A stretch of 55,551 nucleotides of DNA from Bacteroidaceae bacterium (GCA_017616445.1 JAFZYE010000075.1:1-55551), one strand, 5' to 3'. Counted from the first letter of the stretch, positions 24,442 through 32,610 are shown. Numbers and translations are program-made. Notes: generated by a model not told the origin, from the sequence alone.

Positions 24442-26075
24442 TTCAGTAATTTCGCCAATGGACTTTTGATATCCTTCAACCCTTTTGCCACACTCTTTGC
24501 ATTGAGCATTGCTCCCGCTTTCGAGGTATGGGTGTGGTCATTGTTGTAATATTGTTTTGCACCTTCTTGCCCAATCTTATCGAGGGCATCAGCTGTGATG
24601 TTGTGTACATCGACAAAGGCAACGCCTGTCTCAGCTACCACCTCACGATACCATTTTCCGTAGCTGTCGTTCCTGCGTTCAATCTTACCGTTTGGCCATT
24701 CGTTGCGAGGGGTGAGAGAGAGTAGGATAGGGGTGGCACCCTTTTCGCGTACGTCCTGTATGAATTTCTTCAGATACCATCCGAAGGAATAAATGACCTT
24801 GTATTGTCCGTTTGACTGCATGCGGTAAACGTGGCAGGTGTCGGCAGCAGAGGCAATTACACCACGTTCCTTATCTCGGTCGATGCCTCCGATGTCGTTA
24901 TGTCCGAACTGAATCAGTACGTAGTCGCCAGGTTCAAGCGAGTTATAGACATTGTCCCACAGACCCTCGTAGAGGAAGGTGCGGGTGCTTCGTCCGGCTT
25001 TCCCTGCGTTGATGACCGTACATTTCTTTTCGTTGAATACCGTGTTGGCTACAGCTCCCCATCCCCACATGCCGTTCTCGTCGGAGTCGGTATTCTTCAT
25101 CGTGGAGTCGCCCGTGGTGAAGACCACAGGTTTCCCTTTCTGACGTCCTTGGTCAATGCGTTGCGGATGCACCATATCTTGACGCAGATAGGTCTTCAGC
25201 CGTGCTACGTCTGGATGGTTGCAGGCCTCGATGCCTTCTGCACACGATGCTGCATTCATCTTGGCACCAAACTCGCTGGAGTGGATTTTGTCGCCGAAGA
25301 AGAAATAGTCGGTTTTCCATTTGCCATACTTTTCCAGCTTCGTGGCACTGATGTCGTTGAGGTCAATGAATGGGGTGTTGAGTTCTTCGCTCATCGCCTT
25401 GATCCAAGGTGTGAAGTCGTTCAGCTTTCGTTGTATCTTCGTTGGATCGTTGGGTTCGTAGTCGTTGCGTGGAGTAAGTGTCAACAACACGGGAATAGCC
25501 CCTTTGGCACGTATCTGAGCCACATATTTACGGATATATCCCCCAAAGGTGTAGACCATTTCCTGTTTGCCCGTTTCTTTGATGGTGACAAGCGTGGAAT
25601 CGTGGCTTACTCCTTTTATACACGAACGCGCGCGCCCAGAGTCGAGCGGACCGTTGTCGTTATGTCCGAGTTCGAGGAAAACATAATCGCCTCTTTGTAC
25701 CCCCTTCAGTACAGGTTGCCATAGGTCACGATAGAAGGTGCGGGTACTCATCCCGCCTAATGCATGATTCTCTACGGTGATACGTCGTTCGTCCCAATAG
25801 AGATGCTCGAAATAGCCCCATCCCCATTGACCGTTATTGCCATTTCCCAATGTGCCGTTACGCATCGTAGAATTGCCCACGAGGAAAATGACGGGGTTGT
25901 TGCCTTTACGGCTCGAACCACTGACAGGACGTACCTGATTAGCCTTCTCGAGTGAGTCGGCTGTGTTGTCAATCACGTTGTTCACGTCTCTCATTCCCTG
26001 GAAGCGTGGACGATCCTGAGCATTGGCCATCGCCAACACTCCCATCGTGATGAGTAGCAGAAAGATTCTTTTCAT
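24438..26075 (-). CDS. Tandem rhamnogalacturonan acetylesterase (CE12-like)
   Basis: A 545-residue secreted protein with two SGNH hydrolase domains in a row. Signal peptide 1-20 (cut at ANAQ). Domain 1 (about 55-285) has GNSTMRNG, ELGHNDNGP and the His block DKIHSSEFGA. Domain 2 (about 310-540) has GDSTMKN, QFGHNDIGG and DHTHTSKAGA. Both keep Ser, Asn and His; domain 1 has Asn in place of the block I Asp. The predicted role is removal of acetyl groups from rhamnogalacturonan I. The start is the ATG at 26075; a TTG 18 bp upstream is not needed. Confidence 0.88.
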   Translation of the reverse strand: MKRIFLLLITMGVLAMANAQDRPRFQGMRDVNNVIDNTADSLEKANQVRPVSGSSRKGNNPVIFLVGNSTMRNGTLGNGNNGQWGWGYFEHLYWDERRITVENHALGGMSTRTFYRDLWQPVLKGVQRGDYVFLELGHNDNGPLDSGRARSCIKGVSHDSTLVTIKETGKQEMVYTFGGYIRKYVAQIRAKGAIPVLLTLTPRNDYEPNDPTKIQRKLNDFTPWIKAMSEELNTPFIDLNDISATKLEKYGKWKTDYFFFGDKIHSSEFGAKMNAASCAEGIEACNHPDVARLKTYLRQDMVHPQRIDQGRQKGKPVVFTTGDSTMKNTDSDENGMWGWGAVANTVFNEKKCTVINAGKAGRSTRTFLYEGLWDNVYNSLEPGDYVLIQFGHNDIGGIDRDKERGVIASAADTCHVYRMQSNGQYKVIYSFGWYLKKFIQDVREKGATPILLSLTPRNEWPNGKIERRNDSYGKWYREVVAETGVAFVDVHNITADALDKIGQEGAKQYYNNDHTHTSKAGAMLNAKSVAKGLKDIKSPLAKLLK

Positions 26076-26096
26076 GCAGATGTGTTTTATCAATGA

Positions 26097-27158
26097 TTAC
26101 CTCAGCGTTTCCCTGATTCTGACCTCGATGCCATCTGCTTTGAGTGCAGTAGGTATGCCGCTCACGTCTGTCTGTCCGTAGTGATAAGGGAACAGCACCT
26201 TTGGTTTGATGGTTCGTGCAGCCTTGATGAGTTGCTCTATGGTCATCGTATAAGGTTGGTTGCAAGGCAGGAAAGCGATGTCGATGTCCTTTATTTCTGC
26301 CATCTCTGGAATATCCTCCGTATCGCCTGCCACATAAATGCGCAGACCATCCATCGTGAAGATAAATCCGTTGTCGCGTCCTTTGGGGTGGAATTGTGTG
26401 TGTCCTTCTGTGATGTTATAAGCAGGAACTGCTTCGAGTGTGAAACTTGATTCCTCGCGTTTGTCACCGTTCTTCATCACAACACCCTTGCCCAGTATAT
26501 CGGCACATCGCTGATTGGTGATGAGTTGGGTGTTGGCACCTGTCAGCGTAGCAACCGCTTCCTTGTCGAGGTGGTCGCCATGTTCGTGTGTCACGATGAG
26601 CCAATTCGCTTTAGGCATCTGACTATAGTCTGTTGTGCGGTCGCCCATCTTGCCCACAGGGTCAATTTGAATCTCCTTGCCGTCGTAGATAAGACGAAGG
26701 CTGGCATGTATCAGTGAGTATATCTTGACAGGTTTTCCGCTTTTCGTGGCAAACGCATCCCATTCATAACTGGTGGTGGTCACTGGTTTCTGGGCATCTG
26801 CCCATGCTGTGATACCACCCGATAGGTTCACCACCCTGAATCCTTCCTTCGCCAGCATTCCTGCTGCATTTGCCGAGCGACGTCCACTGCGGCAGTAGAC
26901 TGCGATGGTGAAGTTCTTGTTGATACGTTCCAAAGATTTTTTGACGAAGTCACTGCCGTTTACATCGATATTGATGGCATCGGCAAGATGACCTTCTGCA
27001 AACTCGGAGGGGGTGCGTACATCCAACAACAGCACATTGTTGTTCTTGATGAGTTCGTCGAACTCCTTCACATTTTGATTCTCATAGTTCTGTCCGCTGC
27101 ATGCCGAACCGAAGTTCAATCCCAGTAGCGTCAGGAAAAACGTTGTGATTTTCTTCAT
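26097..27158 (-). CDS. Rhodanese-metallohydrolase fusion lipoprotein
   Basis: A 353-residue protein. The N-terminus carries a lipobox-like GSAC (Cys20). Residues about 28-125 are a rhodanese domain with Cys89 in VYCRSGRRSA. Residues about 140-353 are a metallo-beta-lactamase-fold hydrolase of the UlaG-like type with THEHGDHLD (His191, His193, Asp195, His196) and AGDTEDIPE. Fusions of these folds are usually linked to sulfur or thiol chemistry. The periplasmic location and the reaction are inferred. It lies 21 bp upstream of the esterase gene in the same operon. Confidence 0.82.
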   Translation of the reverse strand: MKKITTFFLTLLGLNFGSACSGQNYENQNVKEFDELIKNNNVLLLDVRTPSEFAEGHLADAINIDVNGSDFVKKSLERINKNFTIAVYCRSGRRSANAAGMLAKEGFRVVNLSGGITAWADAQKPVTTTSYEWDAFATKSGKPVKIYSLIHASLRLIYDGKEIQIDPVGKMGDRTTDYSQMPKANWLIVTHEHGDHLDKEAVATLTGANTQLITNQRCADILGKGVVMKNGDKREESSFTLEAVPAYNITEGHTQFHPKGRDNGFIFTMDGLRIYVAGDTEDIPEMAEIKDIDIAFLPCNQPYTMTIEQLIKAARTIKPKVLFPYHYGQTDVSGIPTALKADGIEVRIRETLR

Positions 27159-27175
27159 GGTTTCTAACTCCTAAC

Positions 27176-27589
27176 TTAATTAAAGAAATTGAAGAAAAAG
27201 AATGCAGCAGCCTTCGCCTTAGGCACATCCTTGGCATATCCGATGGTGGAATTGTTGCTGTTGCGAACCGTTCCATCGTTCTCAATTTTGCCGAGCGTAG
27301 AATTGTTGCCGTTACGAACAGTCCCGTCGCTCTCTACCTTTCCGATGCTGGCGTTGTTTCCGTTGCGTATGGTTCCATCGCTCTCGATTTTTCCGATGCA
27401 GGCGTTGTTTCCGTTGCGGATGGTTCCGTCGCTCTCGATCTTACCGATGGTAGAGTTGTTGCTGTTGCGAACAGTTCCGTCGCTCTCAATCTTTCCGAGA
27501 TAAGAGTTGTTGCTGTTCCTTAGTTCCTGAGCACCCGCAGTCATGGTGATGAGGCTCAAGAGAATACCAAAGAGAATCGTTTTCTTCAT
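27176..27589 (-). CDS. Repeat protein, five-fold beta-flower type
   Basis: A 137-residue secreted protein: signal peptide 1-21, then six copies of a 16-residue repeat of the form RNSNNSTIGKIESDGT, each giving a hairpin-like blade. It ends in a run of Phe (AAAFFFFNFF). It resembles Bacteroidales proteins annotated as 5-fold beta-flower; the ligand is unknown. The start is the ATG at 27589 (a second ATG lies one codon upstream). The promoter is probably TTTG then TTAATTTG, 20 bp apart, just upstream. First gene of the operon ending at rhaM. Confidence 0.7.
   Translation of the reverse strand: MKKTILFGILLSLITMTAGAQELRNSNNSYLGKIESDGTVRNSNNSTIGKIESDGTIRNGNNACIGKIESDGTIRNGNNASIGKVESDGTVRNGNNSTLGKIENDGTVRNSNNSTIGYAKDVPKAKAAAFFFFNFFN
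27235..27525 (-). repeat. Six ~48-bp direct repeats in the beta-flower gene
   Basis: Each 48-bp unit encodes one 16-residue blade. Units differ mainly at Ser/Gly, Thr/Ala/Cys and Ile/Val positions, so in-frame expansion or contraction by recombination is possible. Confidence 0.8.
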
Positions 27590-27962
27590 CATTCGTCCTG
27601 TTTTGATTGTTTTACGCTGCAAATTAACACAATTTTCCTGATATACACAAATATTTTTCCCTCTAAAGTAAGGAAATACCCTAAATATAGTTGATAGTTG
27701 ATGGTTGAAAGTTTAAAGTGGAATGGTTGAAAGTTGAAAGTGGAATGGTGAAAGTTGATAGTTGCAAGGTTCATGCCGAAAGTTTAAAGATTGCAGTCGA
27801 AAGTCATTTTACTGGCTTGTTCACAGCAGCAGAATTACTAAAAAGTAAGAAATATGTTAAAATTAATGGGGATTTTTTTGGTAGTTCAAAAAATTATCGT
27901 AACTTTGCACGCTGTTTAAAAATCCCGACAAGAAATATAGCAGAAAAATAAAAGAAAAAGAT
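27590..27962. other. Gene-free stretch with heptamer array and rpmB promoter
   Basis: Between the divergent beta-flower and rpmB genes lie a degenerate heptamer array (27686-27800: TAGTTGA, TGGTTGA, AAGTTTA, AAGTGGA, AAGTTGA units) and the rpmB promoter. A 77-codon frame at 27718-27951 is made of the array and is not a gene. Confidence 0.7.
27877..27907 (+). promoter_or_regulatory. Promoter of rpmB-rpmG-DUF4295
   Basis: TTTG at 27877-27880 and TAACTTTG at 27900-27907, spacing 19 bp. Start near 27914, leaving a 49-nt leader. Confidence 0.8.
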
Positions 27963-28223
27963 ATGTCAAAAGTTTGTCAAATTACAGGTAAGAAGTCAGT
28001 GATTGGTAACAACGTATCTCACTCACTTCGTAGAACAAAGAGACGTTTCAACGTCAATTTGTTTACTAAGAAATTCTACTATGTAGAAGAAGATTGTTGG
28101 ATTGTATTGAAGGTCAGTGCAGCTGGTCTTCGCATTATTAACCGAATTGGTCTTGATGCAGCACTGAGACAGGCCGTTGCAAAAGGCTATTGCGAATGGA
28201 AAGACATCCAGGTAATTGCATAA
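27963..28223 (+). CDS. rpmB: Large ribosomal subunit protein bL28
   Basis: An 86-residue basic protein with the L28 pattern ([30 protein letters not shown]). It is a structural component of the 50S subunit. First gene of the rpmB-rpmG-DUF4295 operon, a standard Bacteroidetes order ahead of ftsY. Confidence 0.97.
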   Translation: MSKVCQITGKKSVIGNNVSHSLRRTKRRFNVNLFTKKFYYVEEDCWIVLKVSAAGLRIINRIGLDAALRQAVAKGYCEWKDIQVIA

Positions 28224-28243
28224 TCATTAAGGAGAACTAAATC

Positions 28244-28432
28244 ATGGCAAAGAAAGCTAAAGGTAACAGAGTGCAAGTGATTCTTGAATGCACAGAGATG
28301 AAGGAAAGCGGTCTTCCAGGAACATCACGTTACATCACCACAAAGAACCGTAAGAACACTCCAGACCGTCTGGAACTGAAGAAGTATAACCCAATCCTCA
28401 AGAAGATGACTCTTCACAAGGAAATCAAATAA
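28244..28432 (+). CDS. rpmG: Large ribosomal subunit protein bL33
   Basis: A 62-residue protein with the L33 pattern ([43 protein letters not shown]). The zinc-binding Cys pairs of the C+ form are absent, so this is the zinc-independent (C-) type. It lies 20 bp after rpmB. Confidence 0.97.
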   Translation: MAKKAKGNRVQVILECTEMKESGLPGTSRYITTKNRKNTPDRLELKKYNPILKKMTLHKEIK

Positions 28433-28447
28433 TCAAACTGAAATTAT

Positions 28448-28600
28448 ATGGCAAAGAAAGCGGTCGCTACTCTCCAATCAAAGGATGGTCGCGCATATAC
28501 AAAGGTTATTAAGATGTGTAAGTCTCCAAAGACTGGCGCATATATGTTTGAAGAGAAGGTCCTTCTGAATGAGGACGCTAAGAAATACGCGAACAGTTAA
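28448..28600 (+). CDS. DUF4295 small basic protein
   Basis: A 50-residue protein, MAKKAVATLQSKDG at the N-terminus and NEDAKKYANS at the end, matching DUF4295, which is found almost only in Bacteroidetes directly after rpmG. A ribosome-linked role is inferred from this fixed position. It lies 15 bp after rpmG and before a terminator. Confidence 0.9.
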   Translation: MAKKAVATLQSKDGRAYTKVIKMCKSPKTGAYMFEEKVLLNEDAKKYANS

Positions 28601-28637
28601 TTTGATTGTTTGCGCAATTGTTTCATAATCATTGTTG

Positions 28638-28667
28638 AATAAGTGTCCCTCGTGGACGCTTATTTTT
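28638..28667 (+). terminator. Terminator of the rpmB operon
   Basis: An 11-bp stem (28638-28648 with 28654-28664, one G-U pair) followed by a T-run. Confidence 0.8.
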
Positions 28668-28676
28668 GTTTATTTA

Positions 28677-28708
28677 TTTGCAGGTTTGACGAAAAAACAT
28701 TAACTTTG
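28677..28708 (+). promoter_or_regulatory. Promoter of ftsY
   Basis: TTTG at 28677-28680, exactly 20 bp, TAACTTTG at 28701-28708. Start near 28715, about 49 nt upstream of ftsY. Confidence 0.8.
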
Positions 28709-28727
28709 CACTCAGCTTCTATTTCTA

Positions 28728-28755
28728 TTATACATTATACATTAATTATTATACA
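28728..28755. repeat. Heptamer array TTATACA in the ftsY leader
   Basis: TTATACA x2, TTAATTA, TTATACA end 8 bp before the ftsY ATG, within the predicted 5' leader. Confidence 0.7.
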
Positions 28756-28763
28756 TTAAGCTC

Positions 28764-29726
28764 ATGGGATTCTTTAATTTTTTTGGAAAGAAACAGAAGG
28801 AAACGCTGGATAACGGGTTGGCGAAGACCAAAGAGAGTGTGTTCGGCAAGATTGCCCGTGCGGTAGCAGGGAAATCGAAGGTGGACGATGAGGTCTTGGA
28901 CAATCTGGAGGAAGTGCTGGTCACCTCAGATGTGGGCGTGGATACTACCCTGAAGATTATCGAGAAGATAGAAGCACGAGTGGCTCGTGACAAATATGTT
29001 GATACTGCTGAACTGAATGGCATTCTGCGTGAAGAGATTGCCAATCTGCTGACGGAAAACAACACAGAAGACACAGAAGGTTTCCAACTGCCTACAGACC
29101 ATAAGCCATACGTGATATTGGTGGTAGGTGTGAATGGTGTGGGCAAGACCACCACCATCGGTAAGTTGGCCTATCAGTTCAAGCAGGCAGGAAAGAAAGT
29201 CTATCTGGGTGCAGCTGACACGTTCCGTGCTGCTGCTGTGGATCAGCTTTGTATATGGGGCGAACGTGTGGGAGTGCCTGTCGTGAAACAGCAGATGGGC
29301 AGTGATCCAGCATCTGTTGCCTATGATACTGTCAGTTCGGCTATTGCCAACGATGCCGATGTGGTGCTGATTGATACCGCTGGACGTCTTCACAACAAGA
29401 TAGGATTGATGAACGAGCTGACGAAAATACGTAATGTGGTCAAGAAACACATGGACACTGCGCCCGATGAGGTGCTCCTCGTGTTGGATGGCTCTACCGG
29501 TCAGAATGCGTTCGAGCAGGCGCGTCAGTTCACCGCAGCAACTGAGGTGACAGCTATGGCGATTACGAAACTCGACGGAACAGCGAAGGGTGGAGTAGTG
29601 ATAGGTATTTCCGACCAGTTCAAGATACCTGTGAAGTACATCGGATTGGGTGAAGGCATGGAAGACTTGCAGGCATTCAACCGCAAAGAGTTTGTAGATT
29701 CACTGTTTGGAACAGAGAAAAAATGA
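28764..29726 (+). CDS. ftsY: Signal recognition particle receptor FtsY
   Basis: A 320-residue SRP-type GTPase: short acidic start, N domain, then the G domain with GVNGVGKTTTIGKL, the DTFRAAAVDQL insertion-box motif, DTAGRLHNK and TKLDGTAKGG. It docks SRP-ribosome complexes at the inner membrane. The long acidic A domain of E. coli FtsY is missing, as is usual in Bacteroidetes. Confidence 0.96.
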   Translation: MGFFNFFGKKQKETLDNGLAKTKESVFGKIARAVAGKSKVDDEVLDNLEEVLVTSDVGVDTTLKIIEKIEARVARDKYVDTAELNGILREEIANLLTENNTEDTEGFQLPTDHKPYVILVVGVNGVGKTTTIGKLAYQFKQAGKKVYLGAADTFRAAAVDQLCIWGERVGVPVVKQQMGSDPASVAYDTVSSAIANDADVVLIDTAGRLHNKIGLMNELTKIRNVVKKHMDTAPDEVLLVLDGSTGQNAFEQARQFTAATEVTAMAITKLDGTAKGGVVIGISDQFKIPVKYIGLGEGMEDLQAFNRKEFVDSLFGTEKK

Positions 29727-29744
29727 AGAGTTGAAAAATTGAAA

Positions 29745-29772
29745 TTAGGCGTTAGGCGTTAGACTTTAGCAG
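29745..29772. repeat. Heptamer array TTAGGCG / TTAGACT
   Basis: Four units between ftsY and rimO, followed by a looser CACTCCTG 8/9-mer repeat at about 29785-29815. Confidence 0.65.
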
Positions 29773-29822
29773 GTATCGTCTGTAACTCCTGACACTCCTG
29801 TCACTCCTGAACTCCCCAAATT

Positions 29823-31130
29823 ATGCGAAAGAACACAATTGACATCATCACCCTCGGTTGCTCGAAGAATCTGGTGGATTCCGAACGCCTGATGGCAAGG
29901 CTGAGAGCACTGGGTTATCAGGTGACGCACGACTCGCCCCATCCTCGAGGCGAGATTGCAGTCATCAATACCTGTGGTTTCATCGGCGATGCCAAGGAAG
30001 AGTCTGTCAATATGATTCTGGAGTTCTGTCAGGCAAAGGAAGAAGGACGTCTGCGTCGGCTGTATGTCATGGGGTGCCTGTCGGAGCGATATATGAAGGA
30101 GCTGGGAAAAGAGATTCCGCAGGTCGACCGCTTCTATGGCAAGTTCGATTGGGACGGAATCATTAAGGAACTTCGGACCCCCCAACCCCCTTTAGGGGGA
30201 GCTTTGGGCCCTGAGCGTGTTTTGACCACTCCGTCACACTATGCCTACGTGAAGATTTCAGAAGGGTGCGACCGCAAGTGTGCCTATTGTGCCATACCGA
30301 TTATCACGGGGCGTCATCAGAGTCGCCCGATGGACGACATCATCGCTGAGGTGGAATATCTGGTTGCACAGGGTGTGAAAGAGTTTCAGGTCATCGCCCA
30401 GGAACTGACCTATTACGGTCTGGACATCTATAAGCAACGGATGATAGCGCCACTCATCGACCGCATGGCGCATGTGAAAGGGGTGAAATGGATTCGTCTT
30501 CACTATGCCTATCCGCATCAGTTCCCGATGGAGTTGCTCGATGTGATGCGTCGCAATCGCAATGTGTGCCGTTACCTCGATATCGCGCTCCAGCATATCA
30601 GTACAAACGTGCTGACCAATATGCGTCGGCATGTGGACAAAGAGCAGACCTACGAACTGATTCGTCAGCTACGTGAGGCTGTTCCAGGCATCCACCTACG
30701 AACCACACTGATGGTGGGTTTCCCAGGGGAGGGTGAGCAGGAGTTTGAGGAGCTGAAGGAGTTTGTCCGTTGGGCACGCTTCGAGCGTATGGGAGCCTTT
30801 GCCTATTCAGAAGAGGACGGAACCTATGCAGCCCGCCATTTCCGTGACGAGATACCCGATGAGGTGAAGCAACAGCGACTCAGTGAACTCATGGCCATCC
30901 AGCAGGACATTTCTGCAGAGGTGCAGGCTTCGAAAGTAGGGCAGACGCTGAAAGTCATCATCGACCGTCGTGAGGGTGATTACTATGTGGGTCGAACCGA
31001 GTTCGATTCGCCAGAAGTCGATCCCGAGGTGCTGATACCCGTCGCTGGTGGTCTGCTGCGAAGAGGTTGCTTCTACAACATCCGTATCACCGATGCCGAC
31101 GATTTCGATCTGTATGGAGTGAGACTTTAG
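29823..31130 (+). CDS. rimO: Ribosomal protein uS12 methylthiotransferase
   Basis: A 435-residue radical SAM enzyme that adds a methylthio group to an Asp of S12. The N-terminal UPF0004 cluster ligands are Cys13, Cys51 and Cys85; the radical SAM cluster CDRKCAYC uses Cys149, Cys153 and Cys156; a C-terminal TRAM domain ends in FDLYGVRL. Residues about 118-130 (RTPQPPLGGALGP) replace the usual polar linker and are encoded by a G/C-rich palindromic element. The stop codon lies in a 7-bp repeat array, replacing the usual family ending. Confidence 0.95.
   Translation: MRKNTIDIITLGCSKNLVDSERLMARLRALGYQVTHDSPHPRGEIAVINTCGFIGDAKEESVNMILEFCQAKEEGRLRRLYVMGCLSERYMKELGKEIPQVDRFYGKFDWDGIIKELRTPQPPLGGALGPERVLTTPSHYAYVKISEGCDRKCAYCAIPIITGRHQSRPMDDIIAEVEYLVAQGVKEFQVIAQELTYYGLDIYKQRMIAPLIDRMAHVKGVKWIRLHYAYPHQFPMELLDVMRRNRNVCRYLDIALQHISTNVLTNMRRHVDKEQTYELIRQLREAVPGIHLRTTLMVGFPGEGEQEFEELKEFVRWARFERMGAFAYSEEDGTYAARHFRDEIPDEVKQQRLSELMAIQQDISAEVQASKVGQTLKVIIDRREGDYYVGRTEFDSPEVDPEVLIPVAGGLLRRGCFYNIRITDADDFDLYGVRL
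30177..30211. repeat. REP-like palindrome inside rimO
   Basis: CCCCCC-AA-CCCCC-TTTA-GGGGG-AGCTTTGGGCCC is a G/C-rich imperfect palindrome like those found between genes at 336, 31998 and 38563. It stays in frame and encodes Pro/Gly-rich residues in a variable linker between two conserved domains. Confidence 0.7.
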
Positions 31131-31156
31131 ACTTTAGACTCTAGACTCTAGACTTT
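31123..31156. repeat. Heptamer array GACTTTA / GACTCTA
   Basis: GACTTTA x2, GACTCTA x2 and GACTTTT. The first unit overlaps the last codons and the TAG stop of rimO. It is followed by GATAACTTC-type repeats up to the HU gene. Confidence 0.8.
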
Positions 31157-31250
31157 TGATGGTATCGTCGAACGAAGTGATAACTTCTAGGCCGTAGGCC
31201 GATAACTTCGATAACTTCGAGTGAAACGATAACTACATATAATATAACAT

Positions 31251-31553
31251 ATGAACTATCAAGAATTTGTAAAATCCATCGCACAGAACACAGGTTTGTC
31301 GCTGAAAGAAGCCGAACGGCTGACAGCCGACATGACCAGTGTGATTGTTGATGAAATCAGTAAGGGAAACGCTGTGGTGCTGCCCGACATGGGTACGTTG
31401 GAACTCAAGGTGAAGGCTGCACGCAAGATGTACAGCCCCAACACGAAGACCTATCATGAGGTTCCTGAAAGCAAGACCATCGCATTCAAGCCTACGGTTG
31501 AGATGAAGGGAAAGGTGAAGTCCGCAAAGTCTACAAAAAAGAAGGAGGAATAA
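31251..31553 (+). CDS. HU-family DNA-binding protein
   Basis: A 100-residue histone-like protein: helical dimer half (NYQEFVKSIAQNTGLSLKE), beta arm region (VVLPDMGTLELKVKAARKM, PESKTIAFKPTVEMKG) and a Lys-rich tail. It bends or compacts DNA. It ends 3 bp before the next HU-domain gene, so the two are co-expressed and may form mixed dimers (inference). Confidence 0.9.
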   Translation: MNYQEFVKSIAQNTGLSLKEAERLTADMTSVIVDEISKGNAVVLPDMGTLELKVKAARKMYSPNTKTYHEVPESKTIAFKPTVEMKGKVKSAKSTKKKEE

Positions 31554-31556
31554 AGT

Positions 31557-32360
31557 ATGGGTACGAAAATCACAAAACAGGTATTAGCTGCCCGACTCAG
31601 TCAGAATGGTTCGTGGACAGCAAAGCAGGTTGAGGCTTATGTGGATGCCTTCTTCAATGTGTTGCACGAAGGCGTGACCAACGAGGGTACCGTGAAACTG
31701 AAAGGACTTGGTACGTTCAAGACCATCCAAGTGGCCGACCGTGCCAGCGTGGATGTGAATACAGGCGAACGCATCGTGATTCCTGGACACCAGAAACTGA
31801 AATTTGTCGAGGAAGACAAAGTAAATGCCCTGCTCAACAATCCTGACCAGGTTCCAACAGAACAACCCAAGCCAGCCAAGGAAGAGAAGGCAAAGCCCGT
31901 AAAGGAAGTGAAGGCAAAGCCCGTTAAAGAAAAGAATACTGAGCCCGTCAAAGAAGAGAGGCAAGAGCCTGTCAAAGAAGAACAGGTATCAGTATCTACT
32001 CCCCTCCCTACAGGAGAGGGGCAGGGGGTGGGTCTAGGACAGAGGGGGTCTTGGCTCTGGGCTCTAATTGCCCTCGCAGTAGTGCTGGTGGTTGTAGGTG
32101 TTATCATCGCGCTTAACAGCAATAATACAGAAGCAGAAGCCGCTACACAACCCGAGCAGACCGAGGCCGCTGTTCCTGCAACGCCTTTGAAACCAGCCGA
32201 ACCCAGATATAAGATCCACCACTTTCAGAAGGGTGAATCTCTGACCACCATCTCCGTCCTCTACTACGGCACCCCCGATTCCGTGGAGCGCATCCAACAG
32301 CTGAACGGACTGACCGATTCCTCATATATCCCGTTAGGAACCGAGTTGAAGTTGCCGTAA
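31557..32360 (+). CDS. HU-domain, transmembrane, LysM fusion protein
   Basis: A 267-residue protein. Residues 1-92 are an HU/IHF-type DNA-binding domain (RLSQNGSWTAKQVEAYVDAF, VKLKGLGTFKTI, VIPGHQKLKF). Residues 100-146 are a Lys/Glu/Pro/Val repeat linker (KPVKE units). Residues 147-164 are encoded by a G/C-rich repeat element (TPLPTGEGQGVGLG). Residues 166-186 are one transmembrane helix. Residues 218-267 are a LysM domain (YKIHHFQKGESLTTISVLYYG, IPLGTELKLP). The layout places DNA binding in the cytosol and peptidoglycan binding in the periplasm, a possible chromosome-to-wall tether. Confidence 0.85.
   Translation: MGTKITKQVLAARLSQNGSWTAKQVEAYVDAFFNVLHEGVTNEGTVKLKGLGTFKTIQVADRASVDVNTGERIVIPGHQKLKFVEEDKVNALLNNPDQVPTEQPKPAKEEKAKPVKEVKAKPVKEKNTEPVKEERQEPVKEEQVSVSTPLPTGEGQGVGLGQRGSWLWALIALAVVLVVVGVIIALNSNNTEAEAATQPEQTEAAVPATPLKPAEPRYKIHHFQKGESLTTISVLYYGTPDSVERIQQLNGLTDSSYIPLGTELKLP
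31998..32035. repeat. REP-like element inside the HU-LysM gene
   Basis: CTCCCCTCCC...AGGAGAGGGGCAGGGGGTGGG is the same class of G/C-rich imperfect palindrome as at 336, 30177 and 38563. It encodes a Pro/Gly-rich stretch just before the membrane helix. Confidence 0.7.
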
Positions 32361-32390
32361 GTCGTAAGGCAAAACACCGTTTCTAACGCA

Positions 32391-32430
32391 AAAGGGGCAT
32401 GATTCGTACGGATTCTGCCCTTTTCTTTTC
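32391..32430 (+). terminator. Probable terminator of the HU-LysM gene
   Basis: AAAAGGGGCA pairs imperfectly with TGCCCTTTTC across an inner partial palindrome centred on GTAC; a T-rich tail follows. Confidence 0.55.
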
Positions 32431-32449
32431 ATGCTTTTTGAGTGTATAT

Positions 32450-32537
32450 TCAGACCTCAGGAGGGTACATTTGTAGCCTCGTGAAGGTGCACGTGCAGCC
32501 CCTAAGGGAAAATTTTGCAGCCCCTAAGGGTAACAAA
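32450..32537 (+). repeat. Four 22-bp-periodic iteron-like repeats
   Basis: Units begin at 32450, 32472, 32494 and 32516. The last two share the exact 15-bp core TGCAGCCCCTAAGGG; the first two are degenerate (TGTAGCCTC..GAAGG; CAGACCTC..GAGGG). Confidence 0.7.
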
Positions 32538-32559
32538 TTTTCCAGATTTTTTCGCAAAA

Positions 32560-32610
32560 CGATGACAACGATGACGATGACAATGATGACAATAGGGGCA
32601 TTTATTTTTT
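32560..32610 (+). repeat. GATGAC repeat, left copy
   Basis: Four GATGAC words (GATGACAAC, GATGAC, GATGACAAT, GATGACAAT) then AATAGGGG and CATTTATTTTTT. A copy with one single-base gap is found at 38345-38394, 5,785 bp away. A reversed GTCATCG follows at 32612. Confidence 0.85.

Noticed and set aside
27718-27951. 77-codon plus-strand frame ahead of rpmB
   Set aside because: It is built from the heptamer array and runs over the rpmB promoter.
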